Positions 8,148-16,964 of a stretch of 64,000 nucleotides of DNA are shown here, piece by piece. The stretch is taken from NCBI GenBank assembly GCA_020882975.1, contig JAHRFD010000019.1, positions 1 through 64,000 on the forward strand, read 5' to 3'. The translations under genes and the position numbers were made by a program. How positions within the stretch are numbered: position 1 is the first letter of the stretch; every line of letters starts with the position of its first letter. This DNA is from Microcoleus sp. EPA2. GTDB lineage: Bacteria > Cyanobacteriota > Cyanobacteriia > Cyanobacteriales > Microcoleaceae. The notes beneath the pieces were generated by a model, which had not been told where the DNA came from, ran no database searches, and saw only the letters and a list, made by a program, of their open reading frames with translations.

Positions 8148-10106
8148 CTATCTAGAAACTGGTGGTTGTAAAATTTCCGTTGGTTTCTCCACGATACCTG
8201 CCTCCACAATCGCATCTAAAACAGGAGAAGGAATCGGCACTTCTTCCACTACTGGATGCTTTTCCAAAGTTAACCGAGACTGAGATGAACCAGACAATCT
8301 TTTTAACAATTTCGGTGTAGGATCGTGTAACAAATAAATTATTCGATCGCCTGCTTGCCAAATCTGCCCCGCCGACACTACCTGCAAATATCCCTGTCTT
8401 TCCAATAACAGTGGCACTAACTCGCCAGCCCGAATTAGAGCCTGCAAGTGAGCTAACTGAAACTGCAATCCAGTAGTTTTTAACTCCGTTTCTCCCAATT
8501 TTACCTCTTTGTCGTTCAGATATTCGTTCCAATCCTTCAGGGACAAATCAGACACAAAGGCTTGATTTATTTTGGGATTATTGACAGCGCTGTTAGCTTG
8601 GGGATCTTTGGGGAAAATTGCCAAAACCCTTGGTGGTGCAAACTCTTCTGCTGCTCTTTGAGCTAACACTAAATTGACTTCACCGTTGTTGGTCATTGCT
8701 AAAAAAGTTCCCATCGATTCCAGTCCGGCGGCTTCCAACACACTGTGGTCCAAAGCACTGCTCAAAAAAACTCGTAAACCTTCCCGTTCTGCTTGTTGAC
8801 AAGCTTCCGGGTTGGTGTCTATAATTGCTACAGATTCGCCGCGTTCTTGAAATAACCGAGCAATCAATCTACTCAAAGAATTTGACCCAACAATGGCAGC
8901 ACCGGTGGCGGATTTCGAGGTTACTCCTAATATTTGAGCCATAGCTCCGGCGGTTAGTCCTTGTAGGAAAACTGTCATCATAATTGTCAGAAATACCAAG
9001 GCTTTAATGGAGTCGCCGCCGTTGATTCCTCGCTGGGTAAGCAAAATGGCAAATAAAGATGCGATCGAAGCTGAGACAATTCCCCTAGGCGCTACCCAAC
9101 AAGCAAATAATTTTTGTCTCCAATTTAGCCCACTGTTGAGGGTGCACAGCCAAATGTTAATCGGTCGTACTACCCACATTAATGCTAAAACTGTGAACAC
9201 ACTGCCCCAACCAAGCGCAACTACACTAGCGAGGGATAAATCTGCCGCCAGCAACACGAACAGCACTGAAATAGCAAGGACTGTGAGTTGACCTTTAAAC
9301 CTCCTCAGCAGCCTTTCTTCGGGAACAGAAGCTGCTCTGAGGACAATACCGGAGAGTACCGTTGCCATTAATCCCGATTCGCTGCGCAGTTCCTCTGCTA
9401 ATCCGAAGAATCCCCATAAGCCCGCTAATACTACTAGGTTTTTGAGGTCTTCTGACAGAAAATTCGATCGCTTGAGAATGAATCCTAGCAGCCAACCTCC
9501 CGCCACTCCGACGACAGCACCAACTCCCAGCCGCACAATTAAATCTCGGAACAAAACTAGCAAGTCTGCATTGCCGTTTAAAATAATATTCAGTACCAAT
9601 ACTGCCAGAATTGCCCCGACAGGATCGATTAAAACTCCTTCGGCTTCCAGCAAAGCGGCGACTTGTTTATCAACAGAAACCTGTTTGAGCAAAGGGCCGA
9701 TGACCGTCGGACCGGTGACTACTACTAGAGAAGCATATAAAAAGGCGATCGGCCAAGGAAATTCACCCAGCCAGTGGGCCGCCATGCCGCCGCCGATGAG
9801 GGTAATTAAAGTGCCTACTGTAACTAAGTTGCGGATACTGCCGGAAATTCGACCCAAATCTCGCAATTCCAAATTCAAGCCGCCTTCAAACAAAATTAAT
9901 GCTACAGAAAGGGATACCATAACCTCCAAACCACTGCCGAGGAGATTTGGGTGTAGCAGTCCCAGACAGTCTGGCCCTGCTAAAATACCGAACAACAGCA
10001 AAAAGACGATCGCTGGAACTTTTAAGTAAGCTGCCAGAACTTGAGCGCTAATGCCACAGGTGACGGTCATGACCATCAACAGGGTGATGTTAAAGGGAAT
10101 TTCCAT
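8148..10106 (-). CDS. CPA-family Na+(K+)/H+ antiporter with cytosolic TrkA-like domain
   Basis: This 652-residue cation/proton antiporter has a membrane domain of about 12 helices (residues 5-410). It contains the family features LLLFGILAGPDCLG, LFEGGLNL and the core LLEAEGVLIDPVGAI, whose acidic pair is typical of CPA1/NhaP exchangers. A Rossmann-like domain (about 415-530: AAIVGSNSLSRLIARLF, then VAIIDTNPEAC) resembles TrkA-N/KefC nucleotide-binding domains that gate transport. A TrkA-C-like end follows. The start at 10106 (MEIPFNITLLM) is preferred over the upstream in-frame ATG at 10196, which would prefix 30 polar residues. It is probably in the plasma or thylakoid membrane and concerned with pH and salt homeostasis. 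Ion selectivity cannot be told. Confidence 0.82.
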   Translation of the reverse strand: MEIPFNITLLMVMTVTCGISAQVLAAYLKVPAIVFLLLFGILAGPDCLGLLHPNLLGSGLEVMVSLSVALILFEGGLNLELRDLGRISGSIRNLVTVGTLITLIGGGMAAHWLGEFPWPIAFLYASLVVVTGPTVIGPLLKQVSVDKQVAALLEAEGVLIDPVGAILAVLVLNIILNGNADLLVLFRDLIVRLGVGAVVGVAGGWLLGFILKRSNFLSEDLKNLVVLAGLWGFFGLAEELRSESGLMATVLSGIVLRAASVPEERLLRRFKGQLTVLAISVLFVLLAADLSLASVVALGWGSVFTVLALMWVVRPINIWLCTLNSGLNWRQKLFACWVAPRGIVSASIASLFAILLTQRGINGGDSIKALVFLTIMMTVFLQGLTAGAMAQILGVTSKSATGAAIVGSNSLSRLIARLFQERGESVAIIDTNPEACQQAEREGLRVFLSSALDHSVLEAAGLESMGTFLAMTNNGEVNLVLAQRAAEEFAPPRVLAIFPKDPQANSAVNNPKINQAFVSDLSLKDWNEYLNDKEVKLGETELKTTGLQFQLAHLQALIRAGELVPLLLERQGYLQVVSAGQIWQAGDRIIYLLHDPTPKLLKRLSGSSQSRLTLEKHPVVEEVPIPSPVLDAIVEAGIVEKPTEILQPPVSR

Positions 10107-10520
10107 AGATGTAATTGTTGGAGGCTGCCCGCTCAGTTTTAAAAGTGCGATCGCGGGTGACTTGAGTACAGGTGCTATAGGTTGGCACTCATACAAACTC
10201 TACAGGAGCATTAATTTTCGGTTTTAGTTAAAGATGGTTGATAGTCGCTATAACCTTATCAGATAATTCTCAAGGTGTCAAAGATGGTAGTTCCCCCTAG
10301 CCTTGGCCAAAGACTCAACACAGAAGGTAAAATATTTATTTTTCCTAACACAGGAATGCTTTGAGAATTCTGCATCCTCGGAAACTTATCTTAAAAAAAC
10401 TTGGTTGTTTGTAGTTCAGCTACCAGAGTGGTGAAGAGAATTTTTATCTACTATAATTTTGATATTGTACTTTTTAAGTACGATGTTAAGTGAAAAAATT
10501 GTGGTTTTATCAGGGAGATT
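10107..10520. other. divergent intergenic region
   Basis: About 410 bp separates the divergent antiporter and DUF427 genes. A perfect TATAAT at 10452-10457 on the + strand, 64 bp before the DUF427 start, is a plausible -10 box with no convincing -35. No coding or RNA gene is seen. Confidence 0.35.
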
Positions 10521-11021
10521 GTGGCAGTGAACATCGATCGAATTAAACCAGGTCCCGGTCAAGAATCAGTTTGGGATTACCCACGGCCGCCTCGTCTGGA
10601 GGAATCGACCAAACACGTAAAGATAATTTTTAATGGTGTGACACTTGCCGACACCCACCGCGCTCAAAGGGTATTAGAGACAAGTCACCCTCCTTTTTAC
10701 TATATCTCTCCCGAAGATATAGAAATGCAATATTTGCAAAAAACTTCGCGGGGTTCTTGGTGCGAGTGGAAAGGACAAGCAGGCTATTACACAGTGAAGG
10801 TGGGAGAAAAGGAAGCCATGAATGCTGCTTGGTTTTATCCGAATCCCACTAATATCTTTGAGGCTATTAAGGATTATGTGGCTTTTTATCCAAGTTTGAT
10901 GGATGCTTGTTATGTGGATGGAGAATTAGTGCAACCTCAAGAAGGCGTTTTTTATGGTGGCTGGATTACTAAAGATATTGTCGGGCCGTTTAAAGGAGGG
11001 CCTGGAACTTCGGGGTGGTAA
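10521..11021 (+). CDS. DUF427 domain protein
   Basis: The 166-residue protein matches the DUF427 family. Its hallmarks are ESVWDYPRPPR near the N-terminus, a short beta-barrel stretch (VKIIFNGVTLADT, then YYISPEDI), and YTVKVGEKEAMNAAWFYPNP with an aromatic C-terminus that includes FYGGWIT. The biochemical role of the family is unknown. It is read from a GTG at 10521 preceded by GGGAG, and a second in-frame GTG lies two codons later. It is monocistronic, with an inverted repeat downstream that could terminate it. Confidence 0.75.
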   Translation: MAVNIDRIKPGPGQESVWDYPRPPRLEESTKHVKIIFNGVTLADTHRAQRVLETSHPPFYYISPEDIEMQYLQKTSRGSWCEWKGQAGYYTVKVGEKEAMNAAWFYPNPTNIFEAIKDYVAFYPSLMDACYVDGELVQPQEGVFYGGWITKDIVGPFKGGPGTSGW

Positions 11022-11038
11022 ACAAGTTTAGTCAATTA

Positions 11039-11070
11039 CCCACCACCAAGCGGAGTACCGCTAGGGTGGG
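11039..11070 (+). terminator. inverted repeat after DUF427 gene
   Basis: An outer stem CCCACC/GGTGGG and an inner stem AGCGG/CCGCT form a stable hairpin 18 bp after the stop, followed by GGTTTGTG. The U-tract is short, so terminator function is only likely. Confidence 0.45.
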
Positions 11071-11148
11071 GGTTTGTGTCGAGACTCCACCGCAATTGCG
11101 ATCGCCCTTGTACCATCTTAGCTTTCAAAAATTGCAGCAAATCCCAGT

Positions 11149-11823
11149 CTATTCAGACTCGCACCAAGCACGTTCAGCCGTCCAGTGTCTGTCTGAGGAT
11201 TCATAAATTCTCAAGCCATCCAAACCCGCAGTTTTCATCATAGTCTGAATTTCATCCAGAGTAAAAGCCGCCTGTAGGGAATCTCTGAATAACTGCCTTT
11301 GATGCGCGTTGCAATCTCCCGCATACATCTCTACTAAATTATCCCTGATTGCTGGTGTTTCCGGCCGCAATAAATCCCGCAAAAATATTGCTCCTTTTGG
11401 TTTCAACACCCGCTGGACTTCCTGAAAAAATGGCAGGGGATCTGGCAAATGATGGATAATGCTATTGGAAATCACCATGTCAAAATAATTGTCAGAATAG
11501 GGCATGGCCTTGGCATCAATTAATTCAAGACTAATTTGCGATCGCACTCCAGCCTTTTCCAGATTTTCACCCCCGACTTTCAGCATATTCGCCGACAAAT
11601 CGATACCAGTCAAGTGCCACTGGGGACGTATTGCACAAAGAGCAATGGGAATTCTCGCCGTACCAGTCCCCGCATCCAAAACATTTCCAAAAACCGGCCC
11701 CAAGGCGGCCGCACTCATCGCAAAAGCAGAATTAACCTCAGTAAAGTCCATCGAATCGTATTCGATGGCCTCTTCCCAGGAATCCATAACCTCCGGTTCC
11801 AAAACTCGCTGCATCAAATTCAT
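11149..11823 (-). CDS. class I SAM-dependent methyltransferase
   Basis: The 224-residue methyltransferase has motif I VLDAGTGTARIPIALC (about residues 48-63), the acidic loop TGIDLSANML, FDMVISNSIIHHLPDP and VLKPKGAIFLRDLLRP. It belongs to the Methyltransf_11/25 group. The GTG or ATG of many relatives is here an ATG at 11823, which overlaps the stop of the upstream beta-helix/SPOR gene by four bases (ATGA). That overlap suggests translational coupling. The substrate is unknown. The partner is a predicted exported protein, so a shared pathway is not obvious. Confidence 0.75.
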   Translation of the reverse strand: MNLMQRVLEPEVMDSWEEAIEYDSMDFTEVNSAFAMSAAALGPVFGNVLDAGTGTARIPIALCAIRPQWHLTGIDLSANMLKVGGENLEKAGVRSQISLELIDAKAMPYSDNYFDMVISNSIIHHLPDPLPFFQEVQRVLKPKGAIFLRDLLRPETPAIRDNLVEMYAGDCNAHQRQLFRDSLQAAFTLDEIQTMMKTAGLDGLRIYESSDRHWTAERAWCESE

Positions 11824-13526
11824 TCTTTTATCTCTTCAATCCTGGCATTCAAACCATTAGCACTGAGCATCTGTAATAATTCCTCAGCTTTTTCCTGTTC
11901 CCGAAAAGCACCTGCTTGCATGACGGCGCGCCCGTTAGAAAAAGTACGAAAAGCATCGGGAACCAAAGATTGCATCCTGACTCTATCGCTCTGACTCTGA
12001 GCATCAACTACCACCCGATACCGAAAACCCAAAGCTAACGCTCGATCGAATGATGGCGCATTTTCCCCAGAATTAGGCAAAGAATTAGGCAAAGAATTAC
12101 CCCCTAAACCAGCCGGTACATAGCCACCCCTTCCCAGAGGAATGTTGCGACTCGGAACAGGTAATTTACCATCAGCAGGAACCGGAATCGGACTATCCAA
12201 GTTAGGTGGTGAAATGGGCGACGGCAAAGCAATTTCTGCAACGGAGCGAGAATCGGGAGTTGGGACTGGAATGGCGATCGCCGAAGGAGAGGCACTTGGG
12301 GGAGCCAACAGAGGCGACAACCGAGTTTGACCGGATGGCGATCGATTTGGGGCAGGACTCGCTGACAGCGACGACAGAGGCCTCTGGGGCGATCTTTGAA
12401 CTCTCGGAGTTGAGGGAGCTGTGATGTAAACAGGTAAAGAGCTATCTGGGCCACCGCTTCTGGGAGGTTGAGCAACGAACCCCAAATCAGGGCCACCAAT
12501 GGATAGAGGAGAGGTGAAAGTTCCCGCCACCTGAACTTGACCAGTCGTGCGGTTGCTCAGCAATTGATTGCCGTAAGCTTGAATTAATTGACCTTTGGCA
12601 GCATTATTCACATCATGCTGGCCGTTGTTGCGAATCACATTTCCTCCCGGTTCCGTCATAGTTCCTAAATCGGGGAGAGCTCTGGCGATCGCCACAATCC
12701 CATCTCGCTGATTCCTCTCGATATAATTATTGCGGAGCACCGGTGTCGCCTCAGCTTGTACCACCACACCATCCTTGTTACGAGTAATCTGATTCCCGAT
12801 TAACAAAGGTGAAGCTTTTTCCGCTACATTCACCCCAAATCCAGTGTTTTCAAAGACATTATCTCGAACTTCCGGCTGGGAAGTGCCATAAATCGTCATC
12901 CCATTAGCACCATTTTTCGAGAACAAATTCCCGCTAATCATCGGGCGAGAATTACCCACCACTGAAATTCCGTCGTGAGTGCTCCCCAAAAAAGTATTGT
13001 TAACCACCGTGGGAGAGCTCGATTCGATCCACAAAGCATAACCCCGATAGTTGGGATTCGTCACTGTCACCCCGCTGAGTCTGGCTCCCGATGCGCCTAA
13101 GATGGTGATATTTTGACCAGCCGAAGTGGGGCTGATAAAGTCTCCTCCGCCTTTGATGACAATATTTTGACCGCGAGTGTTGGGGTTTCCTTGAACAATC
13201 ACGTTAGGCTGGAGTATCAGCGGAAATTGTTCGCCAGTTTGGGCGCTGTAGGTACCGGGCGCTAGCAAAATTGCTGTGTTGGGCGGGGCGACGCTTAAGG
13301 CATAGGTAAGGGTTTTGAATGGATCTCGATCGCTCCCATTACCTGTGGTGTCACTTCCACCGGATGAGCTGACGTACAGGATGTTGATTTCGGGCTGCTG
13401 CGCCTGAGCTATTATCTGCACTATGGGGGTTTCGGCGGCGATCGCAGACTGTTGAGTTTTGAACAATGACACACTAGCAAACAGCAGCAACAGGCAAGAA
13501 CTTAAGGCTTTGCTTGGCGATCGCAC
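11820..13526 (-). CDS. exported beta-helix (DUF1565) protein with C-terminal SPOR domain
   Basis: After a signal peptide (SSCLLLLFASVSLF with cleavage after an AIA motif), residues about 55-320 form a right-handed parallel beta-helix. Repeated N-x-F, G-x-x-V/I and NNTF/NNYI turns and the DUF1565 opening VSSSGGSDTTGNGSDRDPF mark it. A Pro/Ser linker and a SPOR-type domain (about 495-568, RYRVVVDAQSQSDRVRMQSL) follow. SPOR domains bind denuded septal peptidoglycan, and beta-helices often bind or cut polysaccharide, so a cell-wall or envelope role is inferred. I chose GTG 13526 because the frame upstream (open to 13802) crosses a palindromic repeat. Starts at 13691 or 13802 cannot be excluded. 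It overlaps the methyltransferase downstream by 4 bp. Confidence 0.65.
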   Translation of the reverse strand: MRSPSKALSSCLLLLFASVSLFKTQQSAIAAETPIVQIIAQAQQPEINILYVSSSGGSDTTGNGSDRDPFKTLTYALSVAPPNTAILLAPGTYSAQTGEQFPLILQPNVIVQGNPNTRGQNIVIKGGGDFISPTSAGQNITILGASGARLSGVTVTNPNYRGYALWIESSSPTVVNNTFLGSTHDGISVVGNSRPMISGNLFSKNGANGMTIYGTSQPEVRDNVFENTGFGVNVAEKASPLLIGNQITRNKDGVVVQAEATPVLRNNYIERNQRDGIVAIARALPDLGTMTEPGGNVIRNNGQHDVNNAAKGQLIQAYGNQLLSNRTTGQVQVAGTFTSPLSIGGPDLGFVAQPPRSGGPDSSLPVYITAPSTPRVQRSPQRPLSSLSASPAPNRSPSGQTRLSPLLAPPSASPSAIAIPVPTPDSRSVAEIALPSPISPPNLDSPIPVPADGKLPVPSRNIPLGRGGYVPAGLGGNSLPNSLPNSGENAPSFDRALALGFRYRVVVDAQSQSDRVRMQSLVPDAFRTFSNGRAVMQAGAFREQEKAEELLQMLSANGLNARIEEIKE

Positions 13527-13559
13527 TCCTGTATACCTAATATCTTGCAGCTTTTTCAG

Positions 13560-13580
13560 GAACAGGCAAGATGCCTGTTC
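13560..13580. repeat. palindromic REP-like element
   Basis: GAACAGGC AAGAT GCCTGTTC is a perfect 8-bp inverted repeat. It resembles the widespread cyanobacterial element whose translation gives the recurring peptide RQDACSTN, and one reading frame here does encode that. It lies just upstream of the preferred start of the beta-helix gene. The remainder of 13581-13956 holds no gene beyond the leader of thiE. Confidence 0.6.
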
Positions 13581-13956
13581 GACAAACAGCAATTTTTGGT
13601 GTGGGGTAGGTATCTGGCTAGTCCCGGAAAGGCTGATTGAGAATGATTCTAGAGGTGAGTTGTACCCGCTCTGTTTTGAGTAAATCAGCATAAAAAAACA
13701 CAACCTGTCTGTGAGCAAAGTTTCGCCCATGCGATCGAAGTTTAATGGCAGCGTGCTGCTGGGGTTTTTCTCCGTTAATCCTTTATTTTCTGCTAACCTC
13801 ACGGCTCTCCTCCGAAGTGTGGTATGCAGTTTAACGATTCCACTATCCTCAAGTTTGATCTATTATGCTTTGTTTTCTTCAAATTCAATAAAACTTAAAA
13901 ATTAGTGGGAAAATGTAGCAGCTTGACTGCTGGATTAACGATCGAGGTGGTTCTAT

Positions 13957-15039
13957 ATGACGCAAAAACCAAACAGAACTTTACCGGCACAGCCCGCTCT
14001 GTGCCGGATTTTAGATGCAAATTTAGATCGCGCCCGCGAAGGATTAAGAATCATTGAAGAATGGTGCCGATTTGGCCTCAATAGCGCCGATTTAGCTGGG
14101 GAGTGCAAGCAACTGCGTCAGGAATTGGCTGTTTGGCACACCGCAGAATTACGCAGCGCTAGGGATACGCCCGCAGATCCAGGTACGGAACTGACTCATC
14201 CGCAGGAAGAACAGCGCTCTGGACTTCAGCAGCTATTGGAGGCGAATTTCTGCCGGGTGGAAGAAGCGCTGCGGGTACTTGAAGAGTATGGCAAAGTTTA
14301 CGATCCGAATATGGGCAAGGCTTTTAAACAGATGCGCTATCGGGTTTATACTCTCGAAAGCGATTTGCTCGCTTATAGACGCTACCAGCAGTTATTGCGA
14401 TCGCAGTTATATCTGGTAACTTCGGGGAGAGACAATTTGTTAGGCGTGGTGGAAGCTGCTTTGCAAGGTGGACTGACTTTGGTACAGTACCGCGACAAAA
14501 CCTCAGACGATGCGGTGAAGCTGGATCATGTGCGTAAGCTGTGCGAACTTTGTCACCGTTATGATGCTTTGTTGATTGTGAACGATCGCGTGGATTTGGC
14601 GATCGCAGCCGATGCCGACGGTGTACACTTAGGACAGCAAGATCTACCTGTAGCTGAAGCGCGCAAGTTGCTAGGGCCTGGACGGACGATCGGGCGATCG
14701 ACCACAAACGCCCAAGAAATGCAGCGAGCCATTGAAGAAGGAGCCGACTACATTGGAGTTGGCCCAGTCTACTCCACTCCCACCAAACCCGATAAACAAG
14801 CTGCGGGTTTGGACTATGTGCGGTATGCTGCTGCTAAGTCGCCGATTCCTTGGTTTGCGATCGGCGGAATAGACATCAACAACCTTGACGAAGTATTAAA
14901 TGCCGGAGCTTCCAGAGTAGCAGTTGTGCGATCGATCATGGAAGCCGAACAACCAACTTTAGTCACCCAATTTTTCATCTCCCAGCTAATTCGGATGCAG
15001 AAGCTCAAAACTCACAAACTTATAACTAATAGGTCGTAA
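13957..15039 (+). CDS. thiE: thiamine phosphate synthase
   Basis: The enzyme condenses HMP-PP with HET-P to thiamine phosphate in thiamine synthesis. The C-terminal half (about residues 145-345) is the TIM barrel, with LVQYRDKT, LLIVNDRVDLA, DGVHLGQQDLP, IGRSTTNAQEM and YIGVGPVYSTPTK, all characteristic of the active site. The N-terminal 140 residues form the extra helical domain typical of cyanobacterial ThiE, giving 360 residues rather than about 210. The ATG at 13957 follows GAGGTGG. thiS lies 118 bp downstream on the same strand, which fits a shared thiamine role. Confidence 0.93.
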   Translation: MTQKPNRTLPAQPALCRILDANLDRAREGLRIIEEWCRFGLNSADLAGECKQLRQELAVWHTAELRSARDTPADPGTELTHPQEEQRSGLQQLLEANFCRVEEALRVLEEYGKVYDPNMGKAFKQMRYRVYTLESDLLAYRRYQQLLRSQLYLVTSGRDNLLGVVEAALQGGLTLVQYRDKTSDDAVKLDHVRKLCELCHRYDALLIVNDRVDLAIAADADGVHLGQQDLPVAEARKLLGPGRTIGRSTTNAQEMQRAIEEGADYIGVGPVYSTPTKPDKQAAGLDYVRYAAAKSPIPWFAIGGIDINNLDEVLNAGASRVAVVRSIMEAEQPTLVTQFFISQLIRMQKLKTHKLITNRS

Positions 15040-15045
15040 GATTAA

Positions 15046-15140
15046 ATGAACCACGAAGGCACGAAGAACGCAAAGCAAGAGAAAGAAAGAAATGCAGTTC
15101 TTCCTTCGTGTTCTTCGCGTCTTCGCGGTTCGTTCAAATC
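15046..15140. repeat. large imperfect inverted repeat between thiE and thiS
   Basis: A left arm (TGAACCACGAAGGCACGAAG) pairs imperfectly with a right arm (CTTCGTGTTCTTCGCGTCTT then CGCGGTTCGTTC) and occupies most of the 118-bp spacer. It would form a long hairpin in a thiE-thiS transcript. This is one form of the AACCGCAGAG/CTCTGCGGTT repeat common in cyanobacteria. Confidence 0.6.
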
Positions 15141-15157
15141 ATTAAACTAATAAACAA

Positions 15158-15370
15158 ATGACCACTCAAATTGCCCTACAAGTTAACGGAGAAAGTCGTA
15201 ATTGTGCGATCGAAACACCATTACCCGAACTCTTAAAACAACTAGGCTTAAATCCGCGATTAGTAGCTGTCGAATACAACGGCGAAATTCTGCACAAACA
15301 ATTCTGGGAAACCACACAAATCCAAGAAGGCGACATATTAGAAATTGTAACCATTGTGGGAGGAGGCTAG
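15158..15370 (+). CDS. thiS: sulfur carrier protein ThiS
   Basis: This 70-residue ubiquitin-like protein ends in VTIVGGG. The final Gly-Gly is adenylated and thiocarboxylated to deliver sulfur for the thiazole ring of thiamine. The beta-grasp pattern (LQVNGESRNC, LVAVEYNGEIL, DILEIVTIVGGG) and the size fit the family. One extra glycine at the very end is normal in cyanobacterial members. It follows thiE with an inverted repeat between them. Confidence 0.92.
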   Translation: MTTQIALQVNGESRNCAIETPLPELLKQLGLNPRLVAVEYNGEILHKQFWETTQIQEGDILEIVTIVGGG

Positions 15371-15712
15371 CCACAAACCAACTAACCACATCAACTCCCT
15401 TCGGATCAAAATTATTCAACTATCTCTATTCTCCTCCTCTGCGCCCTCTGCGCCCTCTGTGGTTAAATCATTCCGAATTTCTCACAAAACTTGCCTAAAA
15501 AACATGATATCCCCGACTTCTTAAAGAAATAGGGGATATGGGTATATGGAGATAGAAAATCAAGAGGCAGAGCCTCTAAAAATGCGTTCCCAGGCAGAGC
15601 CTAGGAACCAGTAAATGAATTTTCTTGCCCCCCCCTTATTCAGGGGGGTTAGGGGGTATCTAGAATTAGAGACCCACAAAAAAGACTTAAACAACGCCGC
15701 AAAATATCACAA
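15371..15712. repeat. cluster of four small repeat elements
   Basis: The gap between thiS and rpmA is almost entirely repeat DNA. About 15424-15475 holds a CTCTGCGCCCTCTGTGG-TTAAATCATT element. About 15507-15540 holds a hairpin with ATATCCCC/GGGGATAT arms. About 15568-15613 holds AGGCAGAGCCT units (two copies). About 15629-15663 holds a CCCCCCTTATTCAGGGGGG hairpin. No gene is visible. Any of the hairpins could end transcription from either side. Confidence 0.65.
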
Positions 15713-16003
15713 TTAAACTGCTACAGCTTCAGCAGCAGGTGCTGCTACAACCACAGGATAAATGCTAACTTTCTTGCGAGTTTTGCCCTTTCTTTCAAAA
15801 GTCACCACACCATCAATCATGGCAAACAGAGTATCATCTCTGCCAATACCAACATTATTACCAGGGTGAACTTTAGTGCCGCGTTGACGAATCAAAATGT
15901 TGCCAGCTTTGACAACTTGACCGCCGTACTTTTTGACACCAAGACGCTGAGAATTAGAGTCGCGTCCGTTACGTGTACTACCTGTACCTTTCTTATGGGC
16001 CAT
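15713..16003 (-). CDS. rpmA: 50S ribosomal protein L27
   Basis: This 96-residue L27 begins [20 protein letters not shown], the universally conserved N-terminus that reaches the peptidyl-transferase centre. The core [18 protein letters not shown] and [16 protein letters not shown] follow. The Ala/Val-rich C-terminus is lineage specific. It is the second gene of the usual rplU-rpmA operon, 31 bp after rplU. Confidence 0.97.
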   Translation of the reverse strand: MAHKKGTGSTRNGRDSNSQRLGVKKYGGQVVKAGNILIRQRGTKVHPGNNVGIGRDDTLFAMIDGVVTFERKGKTRKKVSIYPVVVAAPAAEAVAV

Positions 16004-16034
16004 GATTTCCTCAACTTTAATTACTGACTATTTT

Positions 16035-16427
16035 TTATTCTGAATCACTTTCGCCGGTTTGGGGAGTTTCCACAACAGCTTGAGTTAAGTCTCTCGCGGC
16101 CAAAACAACACCATTGACGCTGATGGAGTCAATCATAAAGCGAGTTGTTTCTTGACGGTGCCCTTTTTTCTTCCGAGTTTTCTTTTTCGGCTTCATCTTA
16201 TAGACAAGGACTTTGCGGCCCCGGAAATGCCGCAGAACAGTTCCTTCTACAGTGGCATTTTCTACTAGAGGTTGACCGATGTGAACATCGTTTTCGTGCT
16301 GGATCAGAAATACTTTGTCAATGGTGACTTTGGATTCAGCTTCGACGTGAAGCAGTTCGATGTCGTAGAAGCGGCCTGGTTCTACCCGAAATTGTTTGCC
16401 GCCGGTTTCAATAATTGCGTAAGTCAT
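16035..16427 (-). CDS. rplU: 50S ribosomal protein L21
   Basis: The 130-residue L21 shows the family start TYAIIETGGKQFRVEPG and the basic RNA-binding loop VYKMKPKKKTRKKKGHRQ. A short acidic extension (TPQTGESDSE) ends the protein. It is a 23S rRNA-binding protein of the large subunit and is followed immediately by rpmA. Confidence 0.97.
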   Translation of the reverse strand: MTYAIIETGGKQFRVEPGRFYDIELLHVEAESKVTIDKVFLIQHENDVHIGQPLVENATVEGTVLRHFRGRKVLVYKMKPKKKTRKKKGHRQETTRFMIDSISVNGVVLAARDLTQAVVETPQTGESDSE

Positions 16428-16964
16428 GGGATGGTGGTTGAGATTGCCGTACAGGTAGCTGATGAGTCATTGGTCATTAGTCTTTAGTCCTTAGTTACGA
16501 ACTTTTGGCTGTGGACTTTTGACGGATGACGGTTTTTCAGCTTTTGGAATGTCTTAACCTGATCCGAGCCGGATTTAGACAGACAATCTACGATTATGGG
16601 CGATTTGGGTATTTTTGTCAAGTTAAAAAGCACTCGATCTTTTCAGAGTTAGGAATTATATCAATTCCTCTCTTCCTCGGAATTATTCATTTCTCTCTGT
16701 GTTCTCTGTGTTCTAGGTCCGGTTAAATCACCTGACGATGCAACGGTCAACCATATTACGCCTCAAAACCAAAGAAACCGGGTTTTTGCCGTGGAAGTGG
16801 CGTGTAACCAAGTATCTCGGAAAAAACCTGGTTTCTGACCACCCATGGGTAAGTCCTATTGATGATTTGTATCGATCGCCATTAATTCTATCCAAAAGTA
16901 CGCGCGTGCGGAGCTATCCCGTTCCCCGTAGGGGTTCCCGAAGGGTAGGGAATCGTACTTAATT
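16428..16964. other. repeat-containing intergenic region
   Basis: This 540-bp region carries the rplU leader and, further right, repeat DNA. A TCTCTGTGTTCTCTGTGTTC element lies near 16694-16732. An inverted repeat of the AGAAACCGGGTTTTT family spans about 16775-16842. A GGGTTCCCGAAGGGTAGGGAA palindrome-rich segment lies at 16917-16955. Open frames here are not supported by composition. Confidence 0.5.
16775..16842. repeat. CCGGGTTTTT inverted-repeat element, copy 1
   Basis: The arms AGAAACCGGGTTTTT and AAAAAACCTGGTTTCT are separated by about 38 bp. Related copies lie at 37261-37327 and 62830-62903. Confidence 0.65.

Noticed and set aside
9442..10029. 195-codon open frame opposite the antiporter
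   Set aside because: Antisense shadow with Thr/Pro/Lys bias, no ribosome binding site and no recognisable domain.
13803..13956. TPP riboswitch upstream of thiE
   Set aside because: The conserved CTGAGA and ACCTGATC-type elements of the TPP aptamer are not visible there.
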